40,823 nucleotides of DNA from Eubacteriales bacterium (GCA_030625815.1 DAOUQF010000033.1:1-40823), one strand, 5' to 3'; counted from the stretch's first letter, positions 17,649-25,615 are shown. The notes: generated by a model from the letters alone, not told the origin. Numbers and translations are program-made.

Positions 17649-18137
17649 TTAAAATGGTATCTCGTCGTCATTAATCTGACTGAAACTGTCGAAATCATCG
17701 TTGGAATTCGTTTGAGTTTTGTTTTGCGTCTGTGGTGCTGGACGATTATCGAATGATGGGCGTTGTTGACTTGGCTGACCCGCACTTTGCGATGCATTGG
17801 CTCGCTCAATAAATTCAACTCGATTTGCCAACACTTCTGTTGTATAAATCTTTCGTCCCTCTTGATTCGTATAAGAACCCGTTTGAATGCTTCCCTCTAC
17901 TGCAACCATGCGCCCTTTTGATAAGTAATTTGTACAATTTTCCGCTTGGCGTCCGAAGACAACCACACGGGGGAAATCTGCTGTTGGCTTCCCTTGTTTT
18001 GCCATATCATCTCGCTTATCACGAGAGTATCCCTTATCTACCGCAACAGTAAAGCGGGCGACAGCCATATTGCTGCCTTGTGAGAATCGCAATTCTGGAT
18101 CTTGTGTCAATCGACCAATTAAGATTACTTTATTCAT
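17649..18137 (-). CDS. ssb: Single-stranded DNA-binding protein
   Basis: 162 aa. The OB fold occupies about residues 1-108, starting [17 protein letters not shown] and including the aromatic-rich NRVEFIERA stretch. A Gln/Ser/Asn-rich linker leads to the acidic tip DDEIPF, the docking peptide for replication and repair partners. It coats single-stranded DNA in replication. Placement between rpsF and rpsR is the standard Firmicute arrangement. Confidence 0.98.
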   Translation of the reverse strand: MNKVILIGRLTQDPELRFSQGSNMAVARFTVAVDKGYSRDKRDDMAKQGKPTADFPRVVVFGRQAENCTNYLSKGRMVAVEGSIQTGSYTNQEGRKIYTTEVLANRVEFIERANASQSAGQPSQQRPSFDNRPAPQTQNKTQTNSNDDFDSFSQINDDEIPF

Positions 18138-18157
18138 TCAAATTCCACCCTTTCGGA

Positions 18158-18445
18158 CTAGTCTTCCACACGAATAATTAAGTGTCGAAGTAACTCCTCT
18201 GAAATACGCGCGATACGGTTCAATTCGTTTACTGCGTCTTCGTTACCTTCAAACGTTGTAAATGAGTAGAAACCTTCACGATACTTCTCGATCTCGTAAG
18301 CAAGCTTTCTTTTTCCCCAGTCGTCAAACTTCACGATGGATCCTTTTTGAGCTTCGATAATACCTTGGAACTTAGCGACCACAGCAACACGTGCTTCATC
18401 AGTCAAGTCTGGTTTAACAACCAAGCCTAATTCATATTTTCTCAT
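18158..18445 (-). CDS. rpsF: 30S ribosomal protein S6
   Basis: 95 aa from the ATG at 18445, the usual length; GGAGGTG lies about 7 nt upstream, whereas an upstream frame extension runs through the leader. Begins MRKYELGLVV and shows the GKRKLAYEI motif typical of S6. Forms a heterodimer with S18 in the 30S platform. First gene of the operon. In many bacteria the S6:S18 complex represses this operon by binding a leader RNA hairpin; a short GC-rich hairpin is present at 18471-18482. Confidence 0.98.
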   Translation of the reverse strand: MRKYELGLVVKPDLTDEARVAVVAKFQGIIEAQKGSIVKFDDWGKRKLAYEIEKYREGFYSFTTFEGNEDAVNELNRIARISEELLRHLIIRVED

Positions 18446-18505
18446 TTCTTTCACCTCCTCATGGACTCTGGCCCTCGCGGGCAAGGAATACTGTTGCACC
18501 GAAGT

Positions 18506-18534
18506 AGTATATCATACCTTCATCCAATCCGCAA
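18506..18534 (-). promoter_or_regulatory. Promoter of rpsF-ssb-rpsR
   Basis: Minus-strand TTGCGG (18529-18534), 17 bp, TATACT (18506-18511). The -10 is good and the -35 matches at the first three positions. The leader of about 55 nt contains the GCCC-GCGA-GGGC hairpin at 18471-18482. Confidence 0.7.
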
Positions 18535-18541
18535 GCAAGAA

Positions 18542-18565
18542 GAAAAAGAGCCGCTTTCCAGCGGC
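18542..18565 (-). terminator. Terminator of the PLP aminotransferase gene
   Basis: Minus-strand stem GCCGCT/AGCGGC with a GGAA loop, followed by TCTTTTTC, 17 bp after the stop codon. Confidence 0.9.
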
Positions 18566-18582
18566 CCAAGGGAGTTTATCTC

Positions 18583-19761
18583 TTATAGTTCCTTATGAAT
18601 CAATTCGCCGAGCCGCTTAATGCCTTCTTCAATCTTTTCTTCATTCATCATGGAATAATTGATTCGCATGCAATGCTGATTCCCCGAATTCGGAAAGAAA
18701 GAAGCCCCTGGTACAAAAGCAACCAGATGCTCAATGGCTTTCACGCCCAGCTCTGTTGTATTAACGCGCTCTGGCAATTCAACCCAGGTAAACAAGCCGC
18801 CTGTCGGTCTTGTATACGTCACCCCTTCAGGGAAATAAGCATCCATCGCTTTAAGCATCGCGTCGCGTCGTTTCCGATAAACCCGCTTCAAGTTTTCAAT
18901 ATGTTCATAGATATCAAATTCATCCATCAAATTGGCTGCCGTAATCTGATTGACCGTGCTTGCCTGCAAATCCGCGCCCTGCTTGCACAAAATAAATTTC
19001 TGCAAGACTTCCTGATCCGCCTCAACCCAGCCCAATCGGAAGCCTGGAATCAAGATCTTCGAGAAGGTTCCCAAGAAGATGACACGTCCATCATCATCCA
19101 TGCTGCGAATCGATGGCATATGCTCTCCTTCAAATCGCAACAAGCCATAAGGATTGTCCTCGAGAATCGGCAAATCGTATTGCTTCGCAAGCGCCAGCAA
19201 TTGTTGTCTTCGTTCCAAAGACCAAGTTCGTCCTGATGGATTTTGGAAATCAGGAATCACATAGATCATCTTCACCTTGTCGCCATGCTCGCGAATGGTT
19301 GCTTCCAACTGATCCATCAGCATCCCGTCAGCATCGGTATCCACTTCGAGGAAATTACATTCATACGCTTTAAAGGCATTGATCGCGCCCAGATAGCTTG
19401 GGCTTTCCACGATCACATAGTCGTCTTCATTCAAGAACACGCGGCCGGCAAAATCAAGCCCTTGTTGAGAGCCATTGGTCACCAAGATATTGTTGTAGTC
19501 GGTTTCAATTCCCATGGCGCCCATCAAACCCGCAATATGTTTCCTGAGCGGATCATAACCTTCCGTTGGTCCATATTGAAGCGCACGAGCTCCTTGCTTT
19601 TGCATCGTTTCAACCATGGCTTTTTCAACAGCCTCCAGCGGAAACAATTCCGGCGCCGGCAATCCACCAGCAAATGAAATGATTTCAGGTCGCTGAGTTA
19701 ATTTCAATAGTTCTCTGATCTCTGATGCCTTAATTCGGTCCATTCGATTTGCATACTTCAT
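18583..19761 (-). CDS. PLP-dependent aminotransferase, LysN/2-aminoadipate-transaminase-like (class I/II)
   Basis: 392 aa from the ATG at 19761 (GGAGGGG upstream); the longer frame has no better site. It belongs to the aminotransferase half of the MocR group, without the GntR DNA-binding domain. Seen: FAGGLPAPELFP near the N-terminus, QYGPTEGYDPLR, TNGSQQGLD, PDFQNPSG, the Schiff-base lysine in TFSKILIPGFRLGW and the final MRINYS. Members act on 2-aminoadipate, aromatic, branched-chain or alanine-type substrates, so the substrate is open. Monocistronic, with its own strong promoter about 150 bp upstream and a terminator downstream. Although lysine genes are in the window, there is no sign of co-regulation. 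Confidence 0.85.
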   Translation of the reverse strand: MKYANRMDRIKASEIRELLKLTQRPEIISFAGGLPAPELFPLEAVEKAMVETMQKQGARALQYGPTEGYDPLRKHIAGLMGAMGIETDYNNILVTNGSQQGLDFAGRVFLNEDDYVIVESPSYLGAINAFKAYECNFLEVDTDADGMLMDQLEATIREHGDKVKMIYVIPDFQNPSGRTWSLERRQQLLALAKQYDLPILEDNPYGLLRFEGEHMPSIRSMDDDGRVIFLGTFSKILIPGFRLGWVEADQEVLQKFILCKQGADLQASTVNQITAANLMDEFDIYEHIENLKRVYRKRRDAMLKAMDAYFPEGVTYTRPTGGLFTWVELPERVNTTELGVKAIEHLVAFVPGASFFPNSGNQHCMRINYSMMNEEKIEEGIKRLGELIHKEL

Positions 19762-19910
19762 TTTTACCCCTCCATCAAAACGTTTTCCTGCTTTTATTGT
19801 ACCTGAGTTCCTGCTCCAATTCCGCAAAGATCTGTTACGATTCCAACATGAATCTGTAATATTCTCTTAATATTCAATCAACCCATGTTTTCTTCAAATA
19901 AATTAGTCCC

Positions 19911-19939
19911 ATTATAACTCTTTTCGAATTTTGTTTCAA
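19911..19939 (-). promoter_or_regulatory. Promoter of the PLP aminotransferase gene
   Basis: Minus-strand TTGAAA (19934-19939), 17 bp, TATAAT (19911-19916). It implies an untranslated leader of roughly 140 nt (19762-19904), AT-rich with a repeated AATATT, in which I recognise no known riboswitch. Confidence 0.75.
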
Positions 19940-19990
19940 GTTCGTCATATTTCGTTTCCGTTCGCACTCGCTGGTCTTTTTCTCTAAACG

Positions 19991-20016
19991 AAAAAGACCA
20001 GCGCATCTGCGCTGGT
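19991..20016 (-). terminator. Terminator of the DUF5711-CvpA-YedF-DUF951 operon
   Basis: Minus-strand hairpin ACCAGCGC/GCGCTGGT with a 4-nt loop followed by CTTTTTC. It begins within the DUF951 stop codon. A further inverted copy of the same arm lies at 19969-19982. Confidence 0.88.
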
Positions 20017-20231
20017 TACTCATCCTCTTCTTTGGGCGCCATGGAAAGCACCACCTTTTTGACTCTTTTATGAAGCTCGCGACGTTCAATCCAAACTTCC
20101 CGCTCACAGCCCATGCATTTCAATTTCATATCCGCACCCGTTCGAATCACTTTCCATTCATGGGATCCGCAAGGATGCTGTTTCTTCAACCATAAAATGT
20201 CGCCCACATAATATTTCCGAATAACCGCCAT
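20016..20231 (-). CDS. DUF951 family protein
   Basis: 71 aa. The pattern VGDILWLKKQHPCG, then W-x-V-x-R-x-G-A-D near residues 26-34, then KCMGCERE matches DUF951, a short Firmicute family of unknown function. The four-residue blocks HPCG and CMGC give two cysteine sites that could bind metal. GGGAGG lies upstream of the ATG. Last gene of a six-gene operon, 11 bp after DUF3343, with the terminator starting at its stop codon. The highly charged C-terminus (KEEDE) is cytosolic. Family call firm, function unknown. Confidence 0.88.
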   Translation of the reverse strand: MAVIRKYYVGDILWLKKQHPCGSHEWKVIRTGADMKLKCMGCEREVWIERRELHKRVKKVVLSMAPKEEDE

Positions 20232-20242
20232 CTAAGCCTCCC

Positions 20243-20509
20243 TTATTCTTCACTTACGGGAAAGACCTGCTTTTTCAGTCCTTCCTTCTCTACGCGATAG
20301 ATCCCCATGATTTCAAGACCTTGTTCCCGCACCTTGTCTTGGATGATCCCCTGATCCTTTTTTTCAAAACGCAAGGACAATCCACAGCTTGCCGTAATTT
20401 CCCTTGGCGTCGGAATAATCCGAACCGTAAATCCCTCTTCTTTCAATTCCTTCTCGCATCGCATCGCTTGCTGCGTAGAATCAAAGGTGAAAATATAAAA
20501 AATATCCAT
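20243..20509 (-). CDS. DUF3343 family protein (putative Se/S carrier-like)
   Basis: 88 aa. Begins IFTFDSTQQAMRCEKELKE, then VRIIPTPREITASCGLSLRF, the DUF3343 hallmark in which P-R-x-x-x-x-x-C-G surrounds the single conserved cysteine. The family is described as putative Se/S carrier-like and commonly lies beside yedF, as here (8 bp gap). The cysteine is a candidate persulfide or selenosulfide site. An AGGAGA site precedes the ATG. No selD, selA or selenoprotein gene is visible in this window. Confidence 0.9.
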   Translation of the reverse strand: MDIFYIFTFDSTQQAMRCEKELKEEGFTVRIIPTPREITASCGLSLRFEKKDQGIIQDKVREQGLEIMGIYRVEKEGLKKQVFPVSEE

Positions 20510-20517
20510 GCCGTCTC

Positions 20518-21102
20518 CTATGATAAAATCAACGTATTTTCGGTTTCTTGCAAAGCCTCTACAATTGAGTACATATTGCTCACCGACCCAACGGCCATTT
20601 TATCACCGAGGGAAAAATAATTCAAGCAGGTTCCGCATACCAAGATTTCAACCCCGGCAGCCTCCAGCTTTTCAAGATCCTCGATGCTTTCCGCACCCTC
20701 GCAGGCAAGCTTGACTCCACCATTGTAAAAGAGAATCGTCTGGGGATACGGATGCACTTCCGTCAGGGTATAAATAAATCCCTTCATCAAAATTCTCCCG
20801 AGTTCCTCATCGCCGCGGCCCATGGTCTCCGCCGCAATGGCAATGGTGCGCGGCGCCAATTTCGATTCCACGACTTCTTTTTTCACCATTCCCTCGCCTT
20901 TTGTGATCATCACCACAATATGATCGCCCTCTTCTTTCACTTCATAGGGAAATCCCAGCTTCGTCGCCATTTTTTTCACATTTTCCCGCGCCACTACATT
21001 GTCGACAATGACCTCTACTACGCCAGCCTCGATTGATTCCAGCGCTTTTTTTGTTTCTATTACCGGTTGCGGACATGGAAGTCCGATTGCATTTACCTTC
21101 AT
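20518..21102 (-). CDS. yedF: YedF-type sulfurtransferase-like selenium metabolism protein
   Basis: 194 aa, two-domain. Residues 1-75 are a TusA/SirA-like fold with the signature GLPCPQPV (C10). Residues about 95-194 are a DsrE-like domain, with C-x-x-C in VCGTC and the ending ALQETENTLILS. The combination is the full-length YedF of Clostridia, linked in the literature to selenium or sulfur trafficking. AGGAGG upstream. In a compact operon with DUF3343 and DUF951 downstream and two CvpA-like genes upstream. Direct substrate unknown. Confidence 0.9.
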   Translation of the reverse strand: MKVNAIGLPCPQPVIETKKALESIEAGVVEVIVDNVVARENVKKMATKLGFPYEVKEEGDHIVVMITKGEGMVKKEVVESKLAPRTIAIAAETMGRGDEELGRILMKGFIYTLTEVHPYPQTILFYNGGVKLACEGAESIEDLEKLEAAGVEILVCGTCLNYFSLGDKMAVGSVSNMYSIVEALQETENTLILS

Positions 21103-21115
21103 CTTTTTTCTCCTC

Positions 21116-21763
21116 CTACATATACATCAACGGATTATGCGCAAAAAATTCCTTGATGAGCCAGCTATCCGCCACCCATTGTGCAATCGGGCTTGCCGGA
21201 ACCAGCCAAACACTCGGCGCCACCATCAAAAGCGCTTGATACACAAGAAACAAGCCAACGATGGAAAATACCACCGCTCCGCCAATTCGATCATGTTTTC
21301 CAACTTCTAGTTTGCGGGTAATCCGCCCCACAAGTATCATTGCAATTGCCAATAAAACGAGCAAGCTCGCAAAGGCAGTCCCCTGAATCAAATTCAAATC
21401 AGATAATCGATCGATGCCTCCCGGGGTGTAGATCATTTCAGGCGTCATCTCACTGATCCAGCTCGACACTCGATCATTTTGCATCATGGGATGCTGCAGC
21501 AAAAGCCTGCTTCCCTCAGAAAAATGCGCGAGATCCCCCGCTTCCACGGTACGGATCACGGATTCCGTCCATTGCAATTTAAAATCCAAAATCCCCTTAA
21601 ACCCGTTCAAAAAGAGATCAGAAATCAAAAATGCAAGTCGATAACTCAGCATCCTTATGGGAAAAAGCAAAAGCAAAATGCCTGCAGAAAAAATAAGTCC
21701 CTTTCGATGTCCAATTTCAATGCCGATCAACAATAAAACAATATAGAGCCAGTCAAGATTCAT
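21116..21763 (-). CDS. CvpA-like membrane protein (second paralogue)
   Basis: 215 aa from the ATG at 21763, with AAGGAG 5 nt upstream. Four hydrophobic segments (about residues 5-20, 25-50, 130-150 and 160-185) and a C-terminal pattern of A-Q-W-V then several residues then N-P-L-M, shared with the adjacent CvpA protein (S-Q-W-V ... N-P-I-A). By this architecture it is a divergent CvpA-family paralogue. CvpA proteins are linked to colicin export, purine operons and biofilm or envelope traits. 13 bp separate it from each neighbour. Confidence 0.72.
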   Translation of the reverse strand: MNLDWLYIVLLLIGIEIGHRKGLIFSAGILLLLFPIRMLSYRLAFLISDLFLNGFKGILDFKLQWTESVIRTVEAGDLAHFSEGSRLLLQHPMMQNDRVSSWISEMTPEMIYTPGGIDRLSDLNLIQGTAFASLLVLLAIAMILVGRITRKLEVGKHDRIGGAVVFSIVGLFLVYQALLMVAPSVWLVPASPIAQWVADSWLIKEFFAHNPLMYM

Positions 21764-21776
21764 ATGCACTCCTTAT

Positions 21777-22532
21777 CTATCGAAAGACAAACCATGCAAT
21801 GGGATTATACATAAATAACCAGTGGCCAAGTTTCGCCGTCTGCACCCATTGAGAAATCACCGCATCGGGATTGACCAAGGTATACGGTTGCACCATCGCC
21901 ATCAAAACCCAGATCAGCACCACCGCTTTGAGCAAACCAAACAGAAATCCCAGAAATGCATTCATCGTTCTCAACACAGGCAGATCGGCAATGCGATCAA
22001 GCAGCATGACCAATAGCGACGTAATGGCATAAAAAAACAAAAACAAAACGATCATAACCAGCCCCGAGAAAATCATCTGGCTCAAATGGCCCGTAATCCC
22101 CGAAATACTGCCTTGATCCATGGCTAAAACAGCCAAATGTTTTGATGCCAGCACCTTCTCCGCCACCTCGGGCGGTATCCCTTGAGCGCTTAATCCCGCC
22201 TTCACATCCGGTGTCAATAAGCCCTGCACCTGCTCCAGCTTCAGTTGATCGATCAGCTCCGCATTGATTCCGATTTTATCCAAGATCCCCGTCAAAAACA
22301 ATTGAATCTGCAAGACGCTTTCTTCCGCCCATTGAAAATGAGTCGCCAAATAATTGGAAACCACCGCGCTATATACCTTCGCCAAATAAGCCGACAAAAT
22401 CAAGCCCACCAATTTAAAGAAGGTATAGACAAAACCCTTCACTGCACCTGAAATTGAAAACCACAAAACCAAACATAAGACGATGATATCCAATAAGTTT
22501 GTTCCCGATATAAGTGTCATTATTCCATCCAT
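21777..22532 (-). CDS. CvpA family protein
   Basis: 251 aa. The N-terminus LLDIIVLCLVLWFSISGAVKG is close to the CvpA entry motif and is followed by three more membrane segments; the loop between the second and third is amphipathic and about 100 residues long. The closing NPIAWFVFR resembles other Firmicute CvpA proteins. GGAGG lies 8 nt before the ATG. It directly follows the propeller-like gene (3 bp) and precedes the second CvpA-like gene (13 bp). Function unknown in Gram-positives. Confidence 0.82.
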   Translation of the reverse strand: MDGIMTLISGTNLLDIIVLCLVLWFSISGAVKGFVYTFFKLVGLILSAYLAKVYSAVVSNYLATHFQWAEESVLQIQLFLTGILDKIGINAELIDQLKLEQVQGLLTPDVKAGLSAQGIPPEVAEKVLASKHLAVLAMDQGSISGITGHLSQMIFSGLVMIVLFLFFYAITSLLVMLLDRIADLPVLRTMNAFLGFLFGLLKAVVLIWVLMAMVQPYTLVNPDAVISQWVQTAKLGHWLFMYNPIAWFVFR

Positions 22533-22535
22533 GGA

Positions 22536-23627
22536 CTACGCCTCCTTCTGCCAATAAAGCAGATCTATCCCATACTCATGCACCAGCCACAATTCTCCGT
22601 CTACCGGTGCAAGAGCCCATATCTTTTCTTCCGACTCGGTTCCCGGAATATAGGTCATGGATTCCATCTCGACCATGCCCCATTCTTCTTCATTCCAAAG
22701 ATAATAATACCCCTGATATCGAACCAAATGCGCAAATGTCGGCAAATTGGCCAATCGCTTCACCACATTCAACTCTTTATCCAGCCGAATGATCTCGCCA
22801 GACGACTCGCTGGCCAACAAGCAATCAATTTCCGCCGCTTGAATTTCAACGGCCTGTGGCGTGGCATCCAACTCGATCCGCTTCGCAATGGCTTCTTTCT
22901 GATAAAGCGCCAAGGCTCTTTGCGAGACCATTAACATGGTTTCCCCATCCACCATCCGCGTTGCCAAAACCACCGGTTCATTTACCTTTAAATCATCCAA
23001 GCAGTTCCCCGCTTTATCAAAGTGCAAAATATAATTCCGCCAATACCCGTCTTTCATTTGAATTCCCGATACAAAGTATCCCGCATCGCCGCGATTGGCA
23101 AGCAGCAGGGTCGTATTGGGCGATGACAAGTTTGCGATGACCTGACCGGCTTCCGGATCAAGAATCATCAATTGCTCACTGGTTTGACCGCTCTTTGCTC
23201 CAACTGCCAGCAGCCCTTCATAAGAAAATACCGATTCTATCGGCCGCATAAAACTAATGGCCCATAGGGGTTCATAGGTCGGCGACAAGCATTCAATCTT
23301 CCCCGTCGCTCGATTATAAATATATAGGCGCCGTTCCGACGTGCTCCAATCATCCTGCATGGAGATTTGCCGCTCGAACAAAAGGGTTCCTTCCAAATCA
23401 TAGGATCGCAGCCACGACCCCTCTTGAAACAACCACCCAGTCCCAAAAACTACGCCATCCGATAGATTCTTTTTCAGCTTCCATTCCCGCATCCAGTCTC
23501 CCGAACCCTCCGAAGACTTCGGGATGATTTGTTTCGTCGGTTGATTCATCCAACGAGCGCCTGCAATCAACAGGATCACAAAGGTCAAGATGATCAATCC
23601 AACACTCAATTCTTTCCACCGCTTCAT
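22536..23627 (-). CDS. Membrane-anchored beta-propeller-like protein (possibly DUF5711)
   Basis: 363 aa from the ATG at 23627, which has AAGGGGGG upstream; the longer open frame crosses the promoter region. One uncleaved N-terminal anchor (about residues 8-24) precedes an extracytoplasmic domain of about 330 residues. The domain contains short repeated beta-strand units with aromatic or hydrophobic cores, such as ILDPEAGQVI, YILHFDKAGN and IIRLDKELNVV, as in PQQ-like propellers. This resembles the clostridial DUF5711 family, which I cannot confirm without a profile search. First gene of the operon. It may present an extracellular sensor or scaffold next to the CvpA proteins. Confidence 0.65.
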   Translation of the reverse strand: MKRWKELSVGLIILTFVILLIAGARWMNQPTKQIIPKSSEGSGDWMREWKLKKNLSDGVVFGTGWLFQEGSWLRSYDLEGTLLFERQISMQDDWSTSERRLYIYNRATGKIECLSPTYEPLWAISFMRPIESVFSYEGLLAVGAKSGQTSEQLMILDPEAGQVIANLSSPNTTLLLANRGDAGYFVSGIQMKDGYWRNYILHFDKAGNCLDDLKVNEPVVLATRMVDGETMLMVSQRALALYQKEAIAKRIELDATPQAVEIQAAEIDCLLASESSGEIIRLDKELNVVKRLANLPTFAHLVRYQGYYYLWNEEEWGMVEMESMTYIPGTESEEKIWALAPVDGELWLVHEYGIDLLYWQKEA

Positions 23628-23653
23628 CTCTTCCCCCCTTGCATCTCCCTTCC

Positions 23654-23662
23654 ATTGTAGCA
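23654..23662 (-). promoter_or_regulatory. Extended -10 promoter of the six-gene operon
   Basis: Minus-strand TGC followed by TACAAT, about 25 bp before the first ATG. No good -35 at 17 bp, so an extended -10 type is proposed. Confidence 0.45.
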
Positions 23663-23706
23663 CTTCTCCTCTGATTTCTTCCACCGAATTCCAAAAAAAG
23701 GGTAAG

Positions 23707-23726
23707 AAAAAAGAGCCAAAGGCTCT
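23707..23726 (-). terminator. Terminator of nagA
   Basis: Minus-strand stem AGAGCC/GGCTCT with a 3-nt loop followed by a T-rich run, 4 bp after the nagA stop. Confidence 0.88.
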
Positions 23727-23730
23727 CATT

Positions 23731-24861
23731 CTATGCTTGATATCGACTTTCTCCGGCAATGATGGTTGTCTGAACCCGAAATTCCTCGTCAAAAAGTACA
23801 AAGTCGGCATCCTTGCCAATCTCCAAACTTCCTTTCATCGTATCCGCGCCAATGGAAGCGGCCGGTGTCAAGGTTGCCATTCTCACTACTTCTGGAAAGC
23901 TAAAGTCTGTATGCTCTTTTACATTCTGCACGGCTTTAATCATGCTATGGGTGCTTCCCGCAAGGGTTCCATCCTTAAGCCGCGCGGCGCCTCCCGCCAC
24001 GGTTACAGCCTGTCCGCCCAAGGCGTACTCTCCATCTTCCAAACCGCCGGCCATAATGCAATCCGTAATCAAGACCACTCGATCCAATCCCTTGGATTTC
24101 ACAATATATTCGAACAATCCCGGATGAATATGAATGGTATCCGTAATCAGTTCCACATAAATATCAGAAGAAAATCCCGCGCCGACACAACCCGGATCTC
24201 GATGATTCAATCCCGTCATCCCATTGAAGAAATGCGTCATATGGGAGCATCCCGCATCGATCCCCGCCAAGGCTTCTTCAAAAGAAGCATTGGAATGCCC
24301 AATCGAGAGCCGAATGTCGGTTTCCTTCTTTACCTTTTTGATAAAGCTTTGATTCTCGTCCTCTTCCGGGGCGATGGTCATCAAGCGAATGATATCTTCA
24401 TATCCTTCGATATAGGACCAATCCGGCTTCGCAACATAATCCGGATTCTGAGCGCCCTTCTTGGCCATGGAAATAAAGGGTCCTTCCATGTTGATTCCAA
24501 TAGGACGAGCGCCGGGCAGGTCGGTGTCGATCGCCAATTTTGCTTCCGCAAAGGCTTGTCGAATCGCTGCTTTGTCCATGGTCATCGTCGTTGGCAAGAA
24601 ACTCGTTACGCCATCCGCGACAATCTTTTTGCTGATCGCCTCCAGGGCTTCTCTCGTTCCCTCCATGGTATCATGACCACCTGCGCCATGGATATGCACA
24701 TCCACGAAACCTGGCGCTACATATGCGCCCTTTGCGTCAATCACTTCAGCGCCTTCCGGAATCGCATCTGCGATCTCTTGAATCTGCTGATCAAAAACCA
24801 ATACCTTGTTCTCTACCACTTCATTTGGAAGAATCATCTTCCCGTTAATAATTGCTTTCAT
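23731..24861 (-). CDS. nagA: N-acetylglucosamine-6-phosphate deacetylase
   Basis: 376 aa amidohydrolase that deacetylates GlcNAc-6-phosphate for amino-sugar catabolism and wall recycling. Seen: GFVDVHIHG (metal His56 and His58), MEGPFI with the metal Glu near 126, the GHSNASFEEA His, the SHMTHFFNGM motif and the catalytic Asp in ITDCIMAGG. Normal length. Follows the HAD phosphatase gene by 6 bp in one transcript. No nagB or PTS gene is present here. Confidence 0.96.
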   Translation of the reverse strand: MKAIINGKMILPNEVVENKVLVFDQQIQEIADAIPEGAEVIDAKGAYVAPGFVDVHIHGAGGHDTMEGTREALEAISKKIVADGVTSFLPTTMTMDKAAIRQAFAEAKLAIDTDLPGARPIGINMEGPFISMAKKGAQNPDYVAKPDWSYIEGYEDIIRLMTIAPEEDENQSFIKKVKKETDIRLSIGHSNASFEEALAGIDAGCSHMTHFFNGMTGLNHRDPGCVGAGFSSDIYVELITDTIHIHPGLFEYIVKSKGLDRVVLITDCIMAGGLEDGEYALGGQAVTVAGGAARLKDGTLAGSTHSMIKAVQNVKEHTDFSFPEVVRMATLTPAASIGADTMKGSLEIGKDADFVLFDEEFRVQTTIIAGESRYQA

Positions 24862-24867
24862 CTTTCT

Positions 24868-25530
24868 TCACCTCAACAGTTTTTGAATTTGATCCCATTC
24901 ACTTATAAAATCATCTACAACCAGGTCGACTTCGTTCAATTTTTGATTGTGGGAATTTGGATTGGCAAATCCAACCACCTTCATCCCCGCACGCCTTGCC
25001 GCTTCCACCCCGGCATCTGAATCCTCGATAACCAGGCATGTCTCGGGTCGGGCGCCCAACTTTTCCGCCGCAGCCAGAAAAATATCCGGCGCCGGCTTGC
25101 CGTGGCTTACATTATTACCGGATACAAATCCAGAAAAAACAGATTCCAATCGGAAAAAGCTAAGCATCTTTTCGATGGCGATCACCGATGAAGAAGATGC
25201 CACGATCATGGGAATACCCATCGCACGGAACTTCATCATCAATTCCTGTACGCCGGCAACCAAAACCGCCTGTTTTTCTCCGTAGTATAGCGAAAAGAAG
25301 ATTTCTTCTTCCTCTTCCGCCAATTTGACCGGATCCAAATCAAAGACTTCTTCTTGCGCATCCATCATCATCTGCCAGCAATCCACACTGCGCCGGCCTG
25401 TAAAAGTCTCGAACAAAGGCTCGCTCACTGAGAAACCCAATCGATCAATCAACACATACGCGGCTTCCTTATGCGCTTGTTCACTGTCGATAATGACTCC
25501 ATCCATATCAAAAATTACAGCTTTCTCCAT
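24868..25530 (-). CDS. HAD-superfamily hydrolase, beta-phosphoglucomutase-like subfamily
   Basis: 220 aa. Motif I IFDMDGVIIDSE (nucleophile D8, acid D10), cap domain about 18-85, motif II ASSSS, motif III Lys in HGKPAPDIF and motif IV VIEDSDAG. Its cap and order match the phosphatase / beta-phosphoglucomutase type IA group. GGAGGAG precedes the ATG. Co-transcribed with nagA, so a sugar-phosphate substrate is likely: a 2-deoxyglucose-6-phosphatase-like or amino-sugar phosphate phosphatase. Substrate unproven. Confidence 0.85.
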   Translation of the reverse strand: MEKAVIFDMDGVIIDSEQAHKEAAYVLIDRLGFSVSEPLFETFTGRRSVDCWQMMMDAQEEVFDLDPVKLAEEEEEIFFSLYYGEKQAVLVAGVQELMMKFRAMGIPMIVASSSSVIAIEKMLSFFRLESVFSGFVSGNNVSHGKPAPDIFLAAAEKLGARPETCLVIEDSDAGVEAARRAGMKVVGFANPNSHNQKLNEVDLVVDDFISEWDQIQKLLR

Positions 25531-25548
25531 GTGCTCCTCCAGTTATAT

Positions 25549-25591
25549 ATTTGTATATACCAATTTTATCGTTTCCCAATCATCCTGTCAA
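25549..25591 (-). promoter_or_regulatory. Promoter and palindromic operator of HAD-nagA
   Basis: Minus-strand TTGACA (25586-25591), 17 bp, TAAAAT (25563-25568). A 16-bp near-perfect palindrome, ATTTGTATATACCAAT on the plus strand (25549-25564), overlaps the -10 and start site. Its centre resembles GntR/HutC-type operators used by NagR and TreR regulators. No regulator gene is present in this window. Confidence 0.75.
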
Positions 25592-25615
25592 CTCTCCACA
25601 TGAAAATTTCGCAAG

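Noticed and set aside
19874-20107. 77-codon minus-strand open frame
   Set aside because: Out of frame with DUF951 and crosses its terminator; no ribosome site.
23590-25020. Long plus-strand open frame of 476 codons opposite nagA
   Set aside because: It lies antisense to nagA, part of the HAD gene and the propeller gene start; no ribosome site, no family-like motifs, arginine/isoleucine-rich shadow composition.
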